Shown here piece after piece: positions 16,723 to 27,273 of a stretch of 64,000 nucleotides of DNA (the stretch's first letter is position 1; the number at the start of each line of letters is the position of its first letter). The notes beneath the pieces were generated by a model. It was not told the DNA's origin and made no database searches. It saw only the letters and a program-made list of their open reading frames with translations. Origin of the DNA: Gammaproteobacteria bacterium (lineage in GTDB: Bacteria; Pseudomonadota; Gammaproteobacteria; Xanthomonadales; Marinicellaceae); NCBI GenBank assembly GCA_041395445.1, contig JAWLAO010000001.1, forward strand, positions 594,501 through 658,500. The letters are read 5' to 3'. The position numbers were made by a program, and so were the translations under genes.

Positions 16723-18081
16723 TTAGCGTCTTTGTACTCCAGATTTACCGTAATTTTTTAAATTTGATTTCTTTAACAAACTATCGTATTGACCAGACAT
16801 TAAGTGTGTTTGTAACTGTGCCATGAAGTCCATTGCAACAACTACAACAATCAATAATGACGTTCCGCCTAAGGCAAATGGAACCTGCCAAATATTCAAT
16901 ATAAACTGAGGCATTAAACTCACACCCAATAAATAGAGTGCTCCCCAGAAAGTAACTTTAGTTGTAACACTATCAATATAATCAGCCGTATGTCTTCCCG
17001 GTCTAATTCCAGGAACAACTGCGCCGGAGCGTTTTAAATTATCTGATATCTCATTCGGATCAAAAGTCAGAGCTGTATAGAAAAATGCAAACCAGACAAT
17101 TAATCCACCAAACATAATCATGTACAACACATTACCAGGTGACAACCAAGCTGAAACATCCAGTAACCAACCCCAACCGTCTTTTTGACCTAAAAACTGT
17201 GCTAATGTGCCTGGAAACAATACTAAACTGGATGCAAAGATAACAGGAATAACTCCAGACATATTCACTTTTAAAGGTAAATACGAGCTTTGTGCCAATG
17301 TTCCTGTACGTCCACCTCTGCGAGCATATTGTATAGTAATTCTTCTTTGTGCCCTTTCAACGAACACAACAAAGTAAGTAATTCCTAGTGCGATGACAAG
17401 CAACAATAACGCAACCAAGGCATTTAAATTTCCTTCTGAAACCATAGAAAATGTAGAGCCTATAGCCGCAGGAAGACCGACCACAATACCTGCGAAAATA
17501 ATCAATGAGATACCATTACCGATACCTCTTTCACTAATTTGTTCACCCAGCCACATCAAGAACATTGTTCCGCCAGTTAGAGCTACTGTTGCAGGAAATA
17601 AAAATCCAAAACCTGGATTTGGGACAACGGCTACACCATTGCTGGAACCCATTTGTTGTAAAGAGAAAGAAATCGCATAGCCTTGGAATGCAGCCAATAT
17701 TACAGTGAAATAACGCGTATATTGGTTAATTTTCTTACGACCTGATTCTCCTTCCTTTTTTAACTCTTTGAGTTTAGGTACGGTATGACCTAGAATTTGG
17801 ATAATAATAGAAGTTGTAATATAAGGCATCACACCCAAAGCGAACAATGAGAAACGTCCCAATGCTCCACCGGAGAACATATTAAACATATCAAGCAAGC
17901 CTCCACCTTGTGTTTCCAACAACTGTGATAACACTTTAGGATTCACACCCGGAACCGGAATATATGAACCAAGGCGGAATACTATCAATGCAATAACCAC
18001 GAACCAAATTCTGGATTTGAGTTCCTGGAGATTGTTCTTATTCCCCAACATTTTTTGGATTTGTTCTTGTGATGCTGACAT
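16723..18081 (-). CDS. secY: Preprotein translocase subunit SecY
   Basis: This 452-residue inner-membrane protein has ten membrane segments and forms the pore of the Sec channel with SecE and SecG. Visible blocks include RIWFVVIALIVFRLGSYIPVPG (read in parts) in segment 1, the plug region GGLLDMFNMFSGGALGRFS, ERGIGNGISLIIFAGIV, and the cytosolic ribosome-binding loops with RRGGRTG and GIRPGRHTADYID. It lies at the end of the spc operon, 5 bases after rplO. No clear terminator follows, so some transcripts may continue into rpsM. Confidence 0.97.
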   Translation of the reverse strand: MSASQEQIQKMLGNKNNLQELKSRIWFVVIALIVFRLGSYIPVPGVNPKVLSQLLETQGGGLLDMFNMFSGGALGRFSLFALGVMPYITTSIIIQILGHTVPKLKELKKEGESGRKKINQYTRYFTVILAAFQGYAISFSLQQMGSSNGVAVVPNPGFGFLFPATVALTGGTMFLMWLGEQISERGIGNGISLIIFAGIVVGLPAAIGSTFSMVSEGNLNALVALLLLVIALGITYFVVFVERAQRRITIQYARRGGRTGTLAQSSYLPLKVNMSGVIPVIFASSLVLFPGTLAQFLGQKDGWGWLLDVSAWLSPGNVLYMIMFGGLIVWFAFFYTALTFDPNEISDNLKRSGAVVPGIRPGRHTADYIDSVTTKVTFWGALYLLGVSLMPQFILNIWQVPFALGGTSLLIVVVVAMDFMAQLQTHLMSGQYDSLLKKSNLKNYGKSGVQRR

Positions 18082-18086
18082 AACTT

Positions 18087-18521
18087 CTAATACTCGACTG
18101 AACCACCTGCTTTTTCGATACTTTCTTTCGCTCCTTTAGTTGGTACCAGACCAACAACTTTAACTGCTTTAGAAAGAGTACCGGTATTAACAACCTTAAC
18201 TTTTTGAACGAATGACTTTACTAATCCTTTTTCTTTCAAAAGTGCTAAATCAACAGTATCCACATTCAATGTTTCTAAGTGATACAAACAGATTTCACCG
18301 GTTTTCTTAGCAATTCTAGAGCTGAAACCAATTTTAGGTAGTCTTTTTTGCAATGGCATTTGACCGCCTTCAAATCCTACTTTATGGAAACCACCAGAAC
18401 GTGACTTTTGACCTTTATGACCTCTACCACAAGTTTTACCAAGTCCAGAACCAATTCCACGGCCGACTCTTTTTGCCACTTTTTTACTACCAGCGGCAGG
18501 CTTAATTGTATTTAAACGCAT
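18087..18521 (-). CDS. rplO: 50S ribosomal protein L15
   Basis: This 144-residue protein (same as E. coli) begins [20 protein letters not shown] and has the glycine/arginine-rich extension [20 protein letters not shown] that penetrates 23S rRNA. The ATG at 18521 is preferred over an in-frame GTG at 18533 because it matches the conserved N-terminus and has GGGTGG upstream. It is followed 5 bases later by secY. Confidence 0.96.
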   Translation of the reverse strand: MRLNTIKPAAGSKKVAKRVGRGIGSGLGKTCGRGHKGQKSRSGGFHKVGFEGGQMPLQKRLPKIGFSSRIAKKTGEICLYHLETLNVDTVDLALLKEKGLVKSFVQKVKVVNTGTLSKAVKVVGLVPTKGAKESIEKAGGSVEY

Positions 18522-18543
18522 TTCTCTATCCACCCTTATTCAG

Positions 18544-18735
18544 TTATTTAACTTCTTCTACTTTTAATAAGTGAATAGCTTTGTTAATCATGCCTCTGTT
18601 TTCAGGAGTATCCAAAACTTCAACAGTATGTCTGATTTTACGAAGTCCTAAACCTTTTAAACATGCTTTATGATTGGACAAAGCCCCGATTGTACTCTTA
18701 GTTTGAGTAACTTTAATAGTTTTTTGCTTAGCCAT
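18544..18735 (-). CDS. rpmD: 50S ribosomal protein L30
   Basis: This 63-residue protein begins [17 protein letters not shown] and contains [23 protein letters not shown] (read in parts), the typical short bacterial L30 fold. It overlaps the end of rpsE by 8 bases and lies 22 bases before rplO, consistent with tight coupling in the spc operon. Confidence 0.96.
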   Translation of the reverse strand: MAKQKTIKVTQTKSTIGALSNHKACLKGLGLRKIRHTVEVLDTPENRGMINKAIHLLKVEEVK

Positions 18736-19246
18736 GATTCAACATTACCTCTTCTACAGTTTTACCACGTTTGGAAGCAATAGTTTCAGGCGATGTCATC
18801 GCTTTCAAACCATTTACAGTTGCTCTAACCAGATTAATTGGATTGTTAGATCCTTGAGATTTTGCCAATACGTTTTGAACACCGACAACATCAAATACCG
18901 CACGCATCGCACCACCTGCAATAACTCCGGTACCTTCAGACGCTGGTTGCATATAGATTTTCGAACCCGCATGTTTTGCTTTGATTGGATGCCAAAGTGT
19001 TCCATCCTTCAGATCAACCTGAATGATGTTTTTACGAGCTTTGTCCATTGCTTTTTGTATCGCAATAGGAACTTCACCCGCTTTACCATATCCGAATCCG
19101 ATTTTTCCGTTTCCATCACCAACAACAGTTAGTGCAGTGAAACTGAATTGACGACCACCTTTTACAACCTTTGATACCCTGTTTACAGCTACCAAACGCT
19201 CTAACAAGCCGTCGTTATCTTCTTTATTGATTTCTACGCTCGCCAT
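18728..19246 (-). CDS. rpsE: 30S ribosomal protein S5
   Basis: This 172-residue protein lies at the mRNA entry channel and affects decoding accuracy. The N-terminal double-stranded RNA-binding domain has [19 protein letters not shown] and [20 protein letters not shown] (read in parts). The C-terminal half has [20 protein letters not shown]. Length matches the family (E. coli 167). It overlaps rpmD by 8 bases; rplR lies 56 bases upstream. Confidence 0.97.
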   Translation of the reverse strand: MASVEINKEDNDGLLERLVAVNRVSKVVKGGRQFSFTALTVVGDGNGKIGFGYGKAGEVPIAIQKAMDKARKNIIQVDLKDGTLWHPIKAKHAGSKIYMQPASEGTGVIAGGAMRAVFDVVGVQNVLAKSQGSNNPINLVRATVNGLKAMTSPETIASKRGKTVEEVMLNHG

Positions 19247-19301
19247 TTATTTTTACCTTATCTTTAAATTACTTTAACTTTTGACTCAAATCGCGTCAGA
19301 A

Positions 19302-19658
19302 TTATAATCCTAACCCTGCTTCTCTTGCTGCTTCAGCCAATGCTTTGACTTTTCCATGATATAGAAAGCCCGAACGATCAAAAGCAACTTTTTCTACACC
19401 TGCTTTTAATGCGCGTTCTGCAATCGCTTTACCGATAATTTTTGCAGCTTCGATATTTTTTCCTGATTTACCATCAACCAAACCTTTTTCAAGTGATGAT
19501 GCACTTGCTAAAGTTTTTGTTCCGTCACCAGAAATAATTTGAGCGTATAAGTTTTTATCAGTTCTGTGAATTGATAACGAAGGCATTTCCAAAGAACGGA
19601 TTTTTACACGCGTGCTTTTTGCTCTTCTTATTCTTGCTTGTTTTTTAGTACTACTCAT
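19302..19658 (-). CDS. rplR: 50S ribosomal protein L18
   Basis: This 118-residue 5S rRNA-binding protein of the central protuberance has a basic N-terminus ([18 protein letters not shown]). The conserved C-terminal block contains [37 protein letters not shown] (read in parts). It lies in spc operon order between rplF and rpsE. Length is standard. Confidence 0.97.
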   Translation of the reverse strand: MSSTKKQARIRRAKSTRVKIRSLEMPSLSIHRTDKNLYAQIISGDGTKTLASASSLEKGLVDGKSGKNIEAAKIIGKAIAERALKAGVEKVAFDRSGFLYHGKVKALAEAAREAGLGL

Positions 19659-19682
19659 AACTTTAACTCAAACTTTAATTAA

Positions 19683-20213
19683 TTAAGCTTTCTTAGCTTC
19701 TTTTCTGAAAACTCTTTCATCAGAATATCTGACACCTTTACCTTTATAAGGCTCTGGTGGTCTGTATGCTCTGATTTCAGCACAAACTTGTCCCAACACT
19801 TGTTTATCTGTTCCGGTAACGACGATTTCAGTCTGATTTTTTGAAACTTCAAAACTAATTCCTTCAGGTGCTTTGTAAACCACATCATGTGAAAAACCTA
19901 AAGCCAGTTTCAAATCATTACCTTGCATGGAGGCTCTGTAACCAACACCAACAAGTTCTAATTTTCTGCTATAACCATCAGTCAACCCCACAACCATGTT
20001 GTTAACCAATGCTCTCATTGTTCCTGTCAACGGTATTGCCATATCATTTTTTGGAGAAAAAACTAATGCACCATTTTCTTCTTTAACATCAACATCTCTA
20101 TGAACTTGCATTGATGCAGACCCCTTAGGACCTTTAACGGTTATAGTTTGATCTTTAATATCAACTGAAACACCTGAAACGAGTTCTACTGGTTTTTTTG
20201 CTATTCTTGACAT
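19683..20213 (-). CDS. rplF: 50S ribosomal protein L6
   Basis: This 176-residue protein near the sarcin-ricin loop begins MSRIAKKPVELVSGVSVDIK and has two duplicated L6 domains. The C-terminal signature is PPEPYKGKGVRYSDERVFRKEAKKA (read in parts). Length equals E. coli L6 (177) within one residue. It follows rpsH by 11 bases. Confidence 0.97.
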   Translation of the reverse strand: MSRIAKKPVELVSGVSVDIKDQTITVKGPKGSASMQVHRDVDVKEENGALVFSPKNDMAIPLTGTMRALVNNMVVGLTDGYSRKLELVGVGYRASMQGNDLKLALGFSHDVVYKAPEGISFEVSKNQTEIVVTGTDKQVLGQVCAEIRAYRPPEPYKGKGVRYSDERVFRKEAKKA

Positions 20214-20224
20214 TATATTTCTCC

Positions 20225-20632
20225 TTACTTAACAATGCAGATAACTTCGCCGCCAACTTCAGCTTGTCTGGCTTCATAATCTGTCAACAATCCTTTGGAT
20301 GTTGAAATAATAGCAATACCAAAACCTGCGTCAACCTTAGGAAGTTCATCTTTTCCTTTGTATAACCTCAAGCCTGGTTTACTGGCTCTCTTGATATATT
20401 CAATAACGGGTTTACCTTGATAATACTTCAAATTAACTTTAATTTGTTGATGGCCGGTATCACTGTTTGCTGCTTCAATCACTTCAAAAGATTTGATATA
20501 GCCTTCTTTTTGCAAAACAGAACAAAGTCCTTTCTTCATTTTTGAAGCAGGAAAAGTAACCGACGCTTTGGATACTAATTGTGCATTTCTTATGCGTGTC
20601 AGCATATCTGCAATTGGATCTGTCATACTCAT
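20225..20632 (-). CDS. rpsH: 30S ribosomal protein S8
   Basis: This 135-residue primary 16S rRNA-binding protein begins [18 protein letters not shown]; the MSM start matches E. coli S8. The C-terminal [24 protein letters not shown] (read in parts) is conserved. In E. coli S8 represses the spc operon by binding near rplE; no such structure was traced here. It lies 40 bases after rpsN. Confidence 0.97.
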   Translation of the reverse strand: MSMTDPIADMLTRIRNAQLVSKASVTFPASKMKKGLCSVLQKEGYIKSFEVIEAANSDTGHQQIKVNLKYYQGKPVIEYIKRASKPGLRLYKGKDELPKVDAGFGIAIISTSKGLLTDYEARQAEVGGEVICIVK

Positions 20633-20672
20633 AATTTTATTCCTGTATTCTATACTTTTTTATTTGCTACAC

Positions 20673-20978
20673 TTACCAGCTGGCTTTTGTTAAACCAGGA
20701 ATATCACCACGCATAGCAGCTTCTCTCAATTGTGTCTTACTCAGACCAAATTTACGGTAAAAACCTCTTGGTCTTCCGGAAATCTGACATCTGTTTCTAA
20801 CTCTTGAAGGAGATGCATTTCTAGGTAATTTTTGTAATTTTACCTGAGCTTCCATCATATCTTCATAAGAAGTCGAACCGTCAGCAATAATCGCTTTTAG
20901 TTCTGCTCTTTTCTTAGCATATTTGTTTACAATTCTAGCTCTTTTCAGATCTCTTTGAATCATTGATTGTTTAGCCAT
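20673..20978 (-). CDS. rpsN: 30S ribosomal protein S14, zinc-free long form
   Basis: This 101-residue protein of the small-subunit head begins [20 protein letters not shown] and ends [34 protein letters not shown] (read in parts). It is the long, C-minus type: only one cysteine (RNRCQ) is present, not the CxxC pairs of the zinc form. It follows rplE by 12 bases. Confidence 0.97.
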   Translation of the reverse strand: MAKQSMIQRDLKRARIVNKYAKKRAELKAIIADGSTSYEDMMEAQVKLQKLPRNASPSRVRNRCQISGRPRGFYRKFGLSKTQLREAAMRGDIPGLTKASW

Positions 20979-20990
20979 AATTCTGTACCA

Positions 20991-21533
20991 CTATTTACTT
21001 TTGAAAGGAAAACTGAAAGCTGACAATAACGCTCTCGCTTCTTCATCTGTTTTTGCAGTTGTAACGATTGTGATATCCATACCACGAATTTCATCAATTT
21101 TATCGTAATCAATCTCAGGGAAAATAATTTGCTCTTTGACTCCCATTGAATAGTTACCTCTGCCATCAAATGATTTTGGACTCAAACCACGGAAATCTCT
21201 CACCCTTGGAATTGAAATATTTACCAATCTATCCAAAAACTCATACATTTTGTTTCGACGCAAAGTGACTTTACAACCGATTGGCCATCCATCTCTGATT
21301 TTAAAACCGGCTACAGACTTTTTAGCGTATGTAATTAGCGGTTTCTGTCCGGAAATCTTCTCCATATCTTCTGAAGCATGATTCAGGATTTTCTTGTTAC
21401 CAACAGCTTCACCTACACCCATGTTTAAACCGATTTTAACTAATTTCGGTACTTCCATAATGTTTTTGTAGCTGAACTTCTCCATCATCTGAGGAACAAC
21501 TGTTTCTTTATAAAATGTTTCTAATCTAGTCAT
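20991..21533 (-). CDS. rplE: 50S ribosomal protein L5
   Basis: This 180-residue 5S rRNA-binding protein contacts P-site tRNA. It begins [20 protein letters not shown]; conserved parts are [39 protein letters not shown] (read in parts) and [27 protein letters not shown] (read in parts). Length is standard. It lies 13 bases after rplX in spc order. Confidence 0.97.
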   Translation of the reverse strand: MTRLETFYKETVVPQMMEKFSYKNIMEVPKLVKIGLNMGVGEAVGNKKILNHASEDMEKISGQKPLITYAKKSVAGFKIRDGWPIGCKVTLRRNKMYEFLDRLVNISIPRVRDFRGLSPKSFDGRGNYSMGVKEQIIFPEIDYDKIDEIRGMDITIVTTAKTDEEARALLSAFSFPFKSK

Positions 21534-21546
21534 ATCTTTGCTCTAC

Positions 21547-21867
21547 TTATGCGTCAACTGCTTCGCCACTTGAACGAAACACTCTGATTTTTTTGCCGTT
21601 TTCAAGATATTTGAAACTCACTTTGTCAGCTTTTCCTGTTGCTGCATTGAACAACATTACGTTCGACAAATGTATCGGAGCTTCTTTTGAAATAATTCCG
21701 CTTGGCTTTTCAGGATTGCTAGGATCTGCCTTAACATGTTTTTTAACCATGTTTACATTATCAACTAACAACTTGTCACCTTTCAATACTTCCAAAACAG
21801 TACCACGAGTGCCTTTACTGCGACCCGCAATTACTATGACTTCATCACCTTTTTTAATTCTTTTCAT
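21547..21867 (-). CDS. rplX: 50S ribosomal protein L24
   Basis: This 106-residue assembly-initiating large-subunit protein begins MKRIKKGDEVIVIAGRSKGTRGTV, an N-terminal KOW motif. The rest includes NMVKKHVKADPSNPEKPSGI and VSFKYLENGKKIRVFRSSGE. It lies 10 bases after rplN. Confidence 0.96.
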   Translation of the reverse strand: MKRIKKGDEVIVIAGRSKGTRGTVLEVLKGDKLLVDNVNMVKKHVKADPSNPEKPSGIISKEAPIHLSNVMLFNAATGKADKVSFKYLENGKKIRVFRSSGEAVDA

Positions 21868-21877
21868 TTTGATACCT

Positions 21878-22246
21878 TTATAATACTTCAGGAGCCAATG
21901 AAATTATTTTCATAAATTTTTCTGAACGTAATTCTCTTGTTACAGGTCCGAAAATACGAGTTCCTATAGGATCTAGTTTTGCATTGAGCATAACTACTGC
22001 ATTGCCGTCAAAGCGAATCAATGACCCGTCATTTCTTCTTACGCCCTTTCTGGTTCTTACTACAACTGCGTTATAAACCTCGCCTTTTTTTACTTTTCCG
22101 CGAGGAATTGCCTGTTTCACACTCACTTTGATAATATCGCCAATACCAGCATATCTTCTTTTTGAGCCGCCCAGAACCTTTATACACATTACTTCTTTTG
22201 CGCCGCTGTTATCTGCTACGGCCAATCTTGTTTGCATTTGAATCAT
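21878..22246 (-). CDS. rplN: 50S ribosomal protein L14
   Basis: This 122-residue protein sits at the subunit interface. It begins [20 protein letters not shown] and has the signature [20 protein letters not shown] followed by [16 protein letters not shown]. Length is standard (E. coli 123). It is the first gene of the classical spc operon, but only 29 bases separate it from rpsQ and no promoter is evident, so read-through from the S10 operon is likely. Confidence 0.97.
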   Translation of the reverse strand: MIQMQTRLAVADNSGAKEVMCIKVLGGSKRRYAGIGDIIKVSVKQAIPRGKVKKGEVYNAVVVRTRKGVRRNDGSLIRFDGNAVVMLNAKLDPIGTRIFGPVTRELRSEKFMKIISLAPEVL

Positions 22247-22275
22247 GGTTATACCTCTTTAATCAATGGGCCTTG

Positions 22276-22536
22276 TTATTGCGCATCAGTAACTAAACCA
22301 ACCACTTTCCATGATTTAGTTTTTGAGTACGGGCGTGTTTCTGTAATTCTTACATTATCACCAACTTTATAATCATTCCCTTCGTCATGAGCATGAATCT
22401 TACTAGAACGTTTGATAAACTTTCCATATATAGGATGCTTTTCTTTGCGCTCAATTAAAACAGTAACAGTTTTGTCCATTTTGTCACTGACAACGATTCC
22501 TTGCTTAACGCGTAATACTTTATTATCTGTAGTCAT
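22276..22536 (-). CDS. rpsQ: 30S ribosomal protein S17
   Basis: This 86-residue protein binds 16S rRNA in the lower body. It has the OB-fold blocks [32 protein letters not shown] (read in parts) and [19 protein letters not shown] start it at the ATG at 22536, which shares one base with the rpmC stop; an in-frame GTG one codon earlier is also possible. It is the last gene of the S10 operon. Confidence 0.95.
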   Translation of the reverse strand: MTTDNKVLRVKQGIVVSDKMDKTVTVLIERKEKHPIYGKFIKRSSKIHAHDEGNDYKVGDNVRITETRPYSKTKSWKVVGLVTDAQ

Positions 22537-22748
22537 CACTTGTTACCTGCTTCTTTTGTTGCAATCAAATTCTGCTTGATTAATGTTTTCACTTTGGCAA
22601 TGTCGCGTCTTGCTTCTTTTAACAAATGATTTTTTGTCAACTGTCCGTTTCCTTTAGCCATTCTCAGATCAAATTGATGCTTTTGAATTTCAGCCAACTT
22701 TTCTTTAAGTTCGACTAGGCTTTTACCTTTTAATTCTTTAACATTCAT
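22536..22748 (-). CDS. rpmC: 50S ribosomal protein L29
   Basis: This 70-residue helical-hairpin protein near the exit tunnel is a docking site for trigger factor and SRP together with L23. It begins [20 protein letters not shown] and has [30 protein letters not shown] (read in parts). It abuts rplP (adjacent start and stop) and overlaps the start of rpsQ. Confidence 0.96.
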   Translation of the reverse strand: MNVKELKGKSLVELKEKLAEIQKHQFDLRMAKGNGQLTKNHLLKEARRDIAKVKTLIKQNLIATKEAGNK

Positions 22749-23162
22749 TTACATCACCACTCTTTTCACAAATGTTGTACTAAATGGGAACTTAGCAGCC
22801 GCTCTTGAAAAAGCCGCTTTTGCAACATCTTCTGAAACCCCTTGAATTTCATAAATAACTCTTCCGGGTTTAATGACTGCTGCCCAATATTCAACATTAC
22901 CTTTACCTTTACCCATACGAACCTCAACCGGTTTGCTGGTTATTGGTTTGTCAGGAAATACTCTTATCCATAATTTACCACCACGTCTAACGTGACGGGT
23001 AATTGCTCTACGACCAGCTTCGATTTGACGAGCCGTCATAAATCCTCTGGCAGTGGCTTTTAGACCAAACTCACCAAAGCTTACTTTGTTTCCAGCATGC
23101 GCAAGACCGCGATTACGACCTTTTTGCTGCTTTCTGAATTTTGTTCTTTTTGGTTGCAGCAT
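22749..23162 (-). CDS. rplP: 50S ribosomal protein L16
   Basis: This 137-residue protein near the A site and peptidyl-transferase centre begins [21 protein letters not shown]. Key parts are [44 protein letters not shown] and [19 protein letters not shown] (both read in parts). Length is E. coli-like (136). It lies 3 bases after rpsC. Confidence 0.97.
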   Translation of the reverse strand: MLQPKRTKFRKQQKGRNRGLAHAGNKVSFGEFGLKATARGFMTARQIEAGRRAITRHVRRGGKLWIRVFPDKPITSKPVEVRMGKGKGNVEYWAAVIKPGRVIYEIQGVSEDVAKAAFSRAAAKFPFSTTFVKRVVM

Positions 23163-23165
23163 CGT

Positions 23166-23843
23166 TTATCTCCGTTTCTTACCTTTTGGTTTATCCTCTT
23201 CTTGTGTTTGTTCTAAATCAAACACATCACCGGTGTAAACCCAAACCTTAATTCCTAATACACCATAAGTTGTATAGGCTTTACCCATTGCATAATCAAC
23301 ATTAGCTCTGAATGTATGCAAAGGAACACGTCCTTCTCTATACCATTCAGTTCTAGCAATTTCAGCACCATTTAAACGGCCTGCAATTGCTACTTTGATA
23401 CCTAAAGCACCTAATCTCATTGCACTGGAAACAGCACGCTTCATCGCGCGACGGAACATAATACGTCTTTCCAGCTGAGATGCAATACCTTGAGCAATTA
23501 AATCAGCATCTAATTCAGGTTTTCTTATTTCTGCAACGTTTACATGCGTTGGGACACCCATAATTTTTGAAACTGCATGTTTCAATTTTTCGATGTCCTC
23601 ACCTTTCTTACCAATCACAATACCCGGTCTGGCTGTATGAATTGTAATACGAGCATTTTTTGCAGGTCTTTCAATTTCAATTTTTGAAACCGAAGCATTT
23701 GCAAGTTCTTTTCTCAGGTATTTTCTTACTTTGATATCTTTAATCAGTTGATCTGAAAAATCACCTTGTTCAGCATACCAACGTGCATTCCAAGGTTTTG
23801 AAATACCCAGCCTAATTCCTATTGGATGTACTTTTTGACCCAT
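23166..23843 (-). CDS. rpsC: 30S ribosomal protein S3
   Basis: This 225-residue head protein at the mRNA entry has an N-terminal type II KH domain ([18 protein letters not shown] carries the GxxG loop GKKG). The C-terminal domain contains [26 protein letters not shown] and [20 protein letters not shown] (read in parts). The C-terminal tail is acidic then basic ([11 protein letters not shown]). It lies between rplV and rplP with 10 and 3 base gaps. Confidence 0.97.
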   Translation of the reverse strand: MGQKVHPIGIRLGISKPWNARWYAEQGDFSDQLIKDIKVRKYLRKELANASVSKIEIERPAKNARITIHTARPGIVIGKKGEDIEKLKHAVSKIMGVPTHVNVAEIRKPELDADLIAQGIASQLERRIMFRRAMKRAVSSAMRLGALGIKVAIAGRLNGAEIARTEWYREGRVPLHTFRANVDYAMGKAYTTYGVLGIKVWVYTGDVFDLEQTQEEDKPKGKKRR

Positions 23844-23853
23844 AACTCTACCC

Positions 23854-24189
23854 TTACGATGCTTCAGCCACTTTCACTGTGATGTGGCTAGTTCTTTTTA
23901 ATATTCTGGTTCCTCGTCCTTTAGCACGTGCTCTACCACGTTTTAAAGTCGGGCCTTCATCAACCATGATGGTACTGACAAACAGATCATCAACATCCAG
24001 ACCTTCATTATGTTCAGCGTTAGCAACTGCTGACATAAGTACTTTTTTCACCAGATGAGCTGCTTTTTTAGGGCTAAAAGATAATAATTTTTCAGCTTCT
24101 TCAACTTGCATACCTCTGATTTGATTAGCAATCAAACGCACTTTTTGTGCTGAAATTGCTGCTCTCATATGTTTTGCTGTAACTTCCAT
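23854..24189 (-). CDS. rplV: 50S ribosomal protein L22
   Basis: This 111-residue protein has a beta-hairpin that lines the exit tunnel. I start at the third of three consecutive ATG codons (24189), giving [19 protein letters not shown] as in E. coli (METIAKH..). Starts at 24192, 24195 or a GTG at 24198 are equally open. The C-terminus contains [27 protein letters not shown] (read in parts), the tunnel hairpin. Confidence 0.95.
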   Translation of the reverse strand: MEVTAKHMRAAISAQKVRLIANQIRGMQVEEAEKLLSFSPKKAAHLVKKVLMSAVANAEHNEGLDVDDLFVSTIMVDEGPTLKRGRARAKGRGTRILKRTSHITVKVAEAS

Positions 24190-24198
24190 CATCATCAC

Positions 24199-24477
24199 CT
24201 ATCTCTTCTTAGCTTTTTTATCAGCCGCATGACCTTTGAAGGTACGAGTTGGTGAAAACTCACCTAACTTATGACCTACCATCTCTTCAGTTACCAATAC
24301 AGGAACATGTTGTTTGCCGTTATGAACTGCAATTGTCAAGCCTACCATTTCAGGCAGTATCATAGATCTTCTTGACCATGTTTGAATCGGACGCTTACTG
24401 TTCTCATCAATTGCCTTGAGAACTTTTTTCATTAAATGATGGTCAACGTGAGGACCTTTTTTTAAAGAACGTGGCAT
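24199..24477 (-). CDS. rpsS: 30S ribosomal protein S19
   Basis: This 92-residue head protein begins [20 protein letters not shown] and has [28 protein letters not shown] (read in parts) plus [14 protein letters not shown]. Length equals E. coli. It lies 10 bases after rplB in the S10 operon. Confidence 0.97.
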   Translation of the reverse strand: MPRSLKKGPHVDHHLMKKVLKAIDENSKRPIQTWSRRSMILPEMVGLTIAVHNGKQHVPVLVTEEMVGHKLGEFSPTRTFKGHAADKKAKKR

Positions 24478-24487
24478 ATCTGCTTAC

Positions 24488-25315
24488 CTATTTTTTATTT
24501 CTACGACGCACAATATATTGATCTGTACGTTTATTCTTTCTAGTCTTATAACCTTTAGTCTTAACACCCCATGGAGTTACAGGATGACGACCACCAGAGG
24601 TTCTTCCTTCACCACCGCCGTGTGGATGGTCTACCGGGTTCATGGCAACACCGCGAACCGTAGGTCTTACACCTCTCCAACGACTTGCACCGGCTTTACC
24701 GATTTTCTCTAGGTTGTGCTCACCATTTGAAACTTCACCCAAAGTTGCTCTGCAACTAACAGGAACTTTACGCATCTCACCGGAACGCAATCTTAATGTT
24801 GCATAAGTACCGGCACGAGCAACTAATTGCGCACTTGTTCCAGCACTTCTTGCTAATTGCGCACCTTTACCCGGTTTCATTTCAATACAATGAACTACTG
24901 AACCCAATGGAATATTGCTCAACGGTAGTGTATTACCCAATTTAATCGGAGCATTGTTTCCTGAAACGACGCTCATACCAGCTTCTAAACCTTTAGGAGC
25001 AATAATGTAACTTCTTTGTCCGTCTTCATAACAAATCAAAGCAATGTACGCAGTGCGATTCGGATCATATTCGATTCTTTCAACTTTTGCACTGATAGAT
25101 TCTTTAGTACGTTTGAAGTCAATAATTCTATAACGCTGTTTATGACCACCACCTTTGTGACGTGTGGTTATACGTCCGAAATTATTTCTTCCGCCTGTTT
25201 TCGATTTTTTCTCAACCAGAGCTTCGTATGGGCTTCCTTTGTGCAGGCCTTTTCTCAGAACTTTTGCTGAGTTTCTGCGCCCCGGTGAAGTTGGTTTTAA
25301 TACTACAATTGCCAT
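24488..25315 (-). CDS. rplB: 50S ribosomal protein L2
   Basis: This 275-residue universal protein is required for subunit joining and peptidyl transfer. It begins [15 protein letters not shown]; the C-terminal part has [30 protein letters not shown] (read in parts), including the conserved histidine of the HPHGGG loop. Length is E. coli-like (273). It lies 13 bases after rplW. Confidence 0.97.
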   Translation of the reverse strand: MAIVVLKPTSPGRRNSAKVLRKGLHKGSPYEALVEKKSKTGGRNNFGRITTRHKGGGHKQRYRIIDFKRTKESISAKVERIEYDPNRTAYIALICYEDGQRSYIIAPKGLEAGMSVVSGNNAPIKLGNTLPLSNIPLGSVVHCIEMKPGKGAQLARSAGTSAQLVARAGTYATLRLRSGEMRKVPVSCRATLGEVSNGEHNLEKIGKAGASRWRGVRPTVRGVAMNPVDHPHGGGEGRTSGGRHPVTPWGVKTKGYKTRKNKRTDQYIVRRRNKK

Positions 25316-25328
25316 TATCTACTCCAGA

Positions 25329-25625
25329 TTATTCTGCCACACCAAAGTCAATCATTTGACCTTGTTGCACTCTTACATAAGCCTTTTTCCAGTCTGGTCT
25401 TTTTCCAGGCTTACCTCTAAAGGATTTAGTTTTTCCTTTAACCTTCAGGATTTTCACATCTTCAACTTTTACTTCAAAAAGTTTTTCGACTGCTGTTTTA
25501 ACATCAGTTTTATTTGAAGACACGGCTACTTTAAATACATATTGGTTTGATTGTTCACCAACCCTGTTACTCTTTTCTGAGATAACTGGTGACAACAAAG
25601 TATTGTAAACATTATTTAAACTCAT
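25329..25625 (-). CDS. rplW: 50S ribosomal protein L23
   Basis: This 98-residue exit-tunnel protein is the main trigger factor and SRP docking site. Conserved parts are [13 protein letters not shown] and [26 protein letters not shown] (read in parts). The ATG at 25625 forms an ATGA overlap with the rplD stop and gives an E. coli-like length; a GTG 9 bases upstream is less likely. Confidence 0.96.
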   Translation of the reverse strand: MSLNNVYNTLLSPVISEKSNRVGEQSNQYVFKVAVSSNKTDVKTAVEKLFEVKVEDVKILKVKGKTKSFRGKPGKRPDWKKAYVRVQQGQMIDFGVAE

Positions 25626-26227
25626 GCTAACCACTCCTGAACTTTTTCTGCTGCAGCCATTGTCATAACAACCTTCTCAGATGAAACAAGTGAGACAGGA
25701 TCTAATGATTTGACATCAGTCACATAAACATTCGGAATATTTCTTGTTGCCAATAAAACATTACTGTCTAGCTCGTCAACAACGATTGTTCCGCTTTTCA
25801 TATCGTGTTTTGCTAAAAATTTAACTGCATCTTTTGTTTTTGCGTCTTTGATATCAATACTATTAACAAAGACCAGACGTTCTGTACGAGTCAATTCAGA
25901 AAGAATTGATTTCATACCGGCTCTATACATTTTTTTATTCACTTTTTGTGAATGATCGCGCGGTGTCGCAGCAAATGTTTTACCACCACCAACCCAAATC
26001 GGGCTGCGGATTGTTCCCGCACGCGCACGACCGGTACCTTTTTGTTTAAAAGGTTTCTTACCACCACCACTCACATCAGAGCGACTTTTTTGAGCTTTTG
26101 TACCGGCTCTACCGCCTGCTAGATAAGCAGTGACGACTTGATGAACCAGTGCTTCTGAAAAGTCTCTGTTAAAAACTTCATCAGATACTTCAATTTTTGA
26201 TTTTTTGCCCGCTACTTTAATTTCCAT
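25622..26227 (-). CDS. rplD: 50S ribosomal protein L4
   Basis: This 201-residue protein (same length as E. coli) has the tunnel-lining loop [39 protein letters not shown] (read in parts). In E. coli L4 also represses the S10 operon through a leader upstream of rpsJ; here only a short gap with one hairpin separates tuf and rpsJ. I start at the second of two adjacent ATGs, which has GGAG at the better distance. Confidence 0.95.
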   Translation of the reverse strand: MEIKVAGKKSKIEVSDEVFNRDFSEALVHQVVTAYLAGGRAGTKAQKSRSDVSGGGKKPFKQKGTGRARAGTIRSPIWVGGGKTFAATPRDHSQKVNKKMYRAGMKSILSELTRTERLVFVNSIDIKDAKTKDAVKFLAKHDMKSGTIVVDELDSNVLLATRNIPNVYVTDVKSLDPVSLVSSEKVVMTMAAAEKVQEWLA

Positions 26228-26237
26228 CATACTCTCC

Positions 26238-26864
26238 TTATGCTTTCACAGCCGGTTTAATAATTACACGTGACTGTTTCGCACCGGGTACAGCACCTTT
26301 AATCAGAATCAATCCTTTTTCAGAATCCACTCTAACTATTTCAAGGTTTTGTGTAGTAACATTTCTGTCACCCATGTGACCGGCCATTTTTTTACCTTTG
26401 AAAACTCGACCTGGAGTTTGGCATTGTCCGATTGAACCTGGCGCTCTATGTGAAACTGAGTTACCATGTGTAGCATCTTGAGTTCTGAAGTTATAGCGTT
26501 TGATTGGACCTTGAAAGCCTTTACCTTTAGATCTTCCGCTAACATCAACAGCTTGACCCGCTTCAAACATGGCAATATCCAACTTAGCACCAACTTCAAA
26601 AGAATCGTCTGTTCTGAATTCCATGACAAAACAACCAGCTTCAACACCTGCTTTCGCATAGTGTCCAGCTTGAGGTTTGCTTACTTTTGATGATTTAATT
26701 GTGCCTGTTGAAATTTGAATTGCATTATAACCGTCAGTTTCAACTGTTTTTACTTGTGAAACTGTGTTGTCTGATACGCTAATTACTGTTACAGGAGTAG
26801 AGTTTCCGTCTTCATTAAAAACTCTAGTCATTCCAACTTTATGTCCGATGATTCCAATAGTCAT
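26238..26864 (-). CDS. rplC: 50S ribosomal protein L3
   Basis: This 208-residue protein folds early in large-subunit assembly and reaches the peptidyl-transferase centre. It begins [20 protein letters not shown]. The loop [32 protein letters not shown] (read in parts) includes the Gln that PrmB methylates in E. coli (SIGQxQTPG). It lies 11 bases after rpsJ. Confidence 0.97.
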   Translation of the reverse strand: MTIGIIGHKVGMTRVFNEDGNSTPVTVISVSDNTVSQVKTVETDGYNAIQISTGTIKSSKVSKPQAGHYAKAGVEAGCFVMEFRTDDSFEVGAKLDIAMFEAGQAVDVSGRSKGKGFQGPIKRYNFRTQDATHGNSVSHRAPGSIGQCQTPGRVFKGKKMAGHMGDRNVTTQNLEIVRVDSEKGLILIKGAVPGAKQSRVIIKPAVKA

Positions 26865-26875
26865 TTTTACACCCT

Positions 26876-27187
26876 CTAAGATAGTTGAATTTGAACATCA
26901 ACACCAGCTGCCAAATCTAATTTCATTAGTGCATCTACTGTTTTATCGTTAGGATCAACAATATCAACTAAACGCTTGTGCGTTCTCATTTCATATTGAT
27001 CACGAGCATCTTTATTAACATGTGGAGATATCAAAACCGTAAAACGCTCAATACGTGTCGGTAAAGGAATAGGACCCTTCACCTGAGCACCTGTGCGCTT
27101 TGCAGTCTCAACAATTCTTCCAGCAGATTGATCAATTAACTTATGATCAAATGCCTTTAATCTTATTCTAATTTTTTGATCGGCCAT
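26876..27187 (-). CDS. rpsJ: 30S ribosomal protein S10 (NusE)
   Basis: This 103-residue protein (same length as E. coli) is both a head protein and, as NusE, the partner of NusB and NusG in antitermination. It contains [38 protein letters not shown] (read in parts). It is the first gene of the S10 operon, 86 bases after tuf. A hairpin AGAGCG/CGCTCT lies in that gap (about 27210-27231) and may be an attenuator or processing signal. Confidence 0.97.
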   Translation of the reverse strand: MADQKIRIRLKAFDHKLIDQSAGRIVETAKRTGAQVKGPIPLPTRIERFTVLISPHVNKDARDQYEMRTHKRLVDIVDPNDKTVDALMKLDLAAGVDVQIQLS

Positions 27188-27273
27188 TACCGTTGCCTCT
27201 TAAGTTAAGAGCGCGCTTCTCGCAACGCTCTATAGAAAAATAAATCTTATTTCTTTTTAAAGTACCGTTCTAA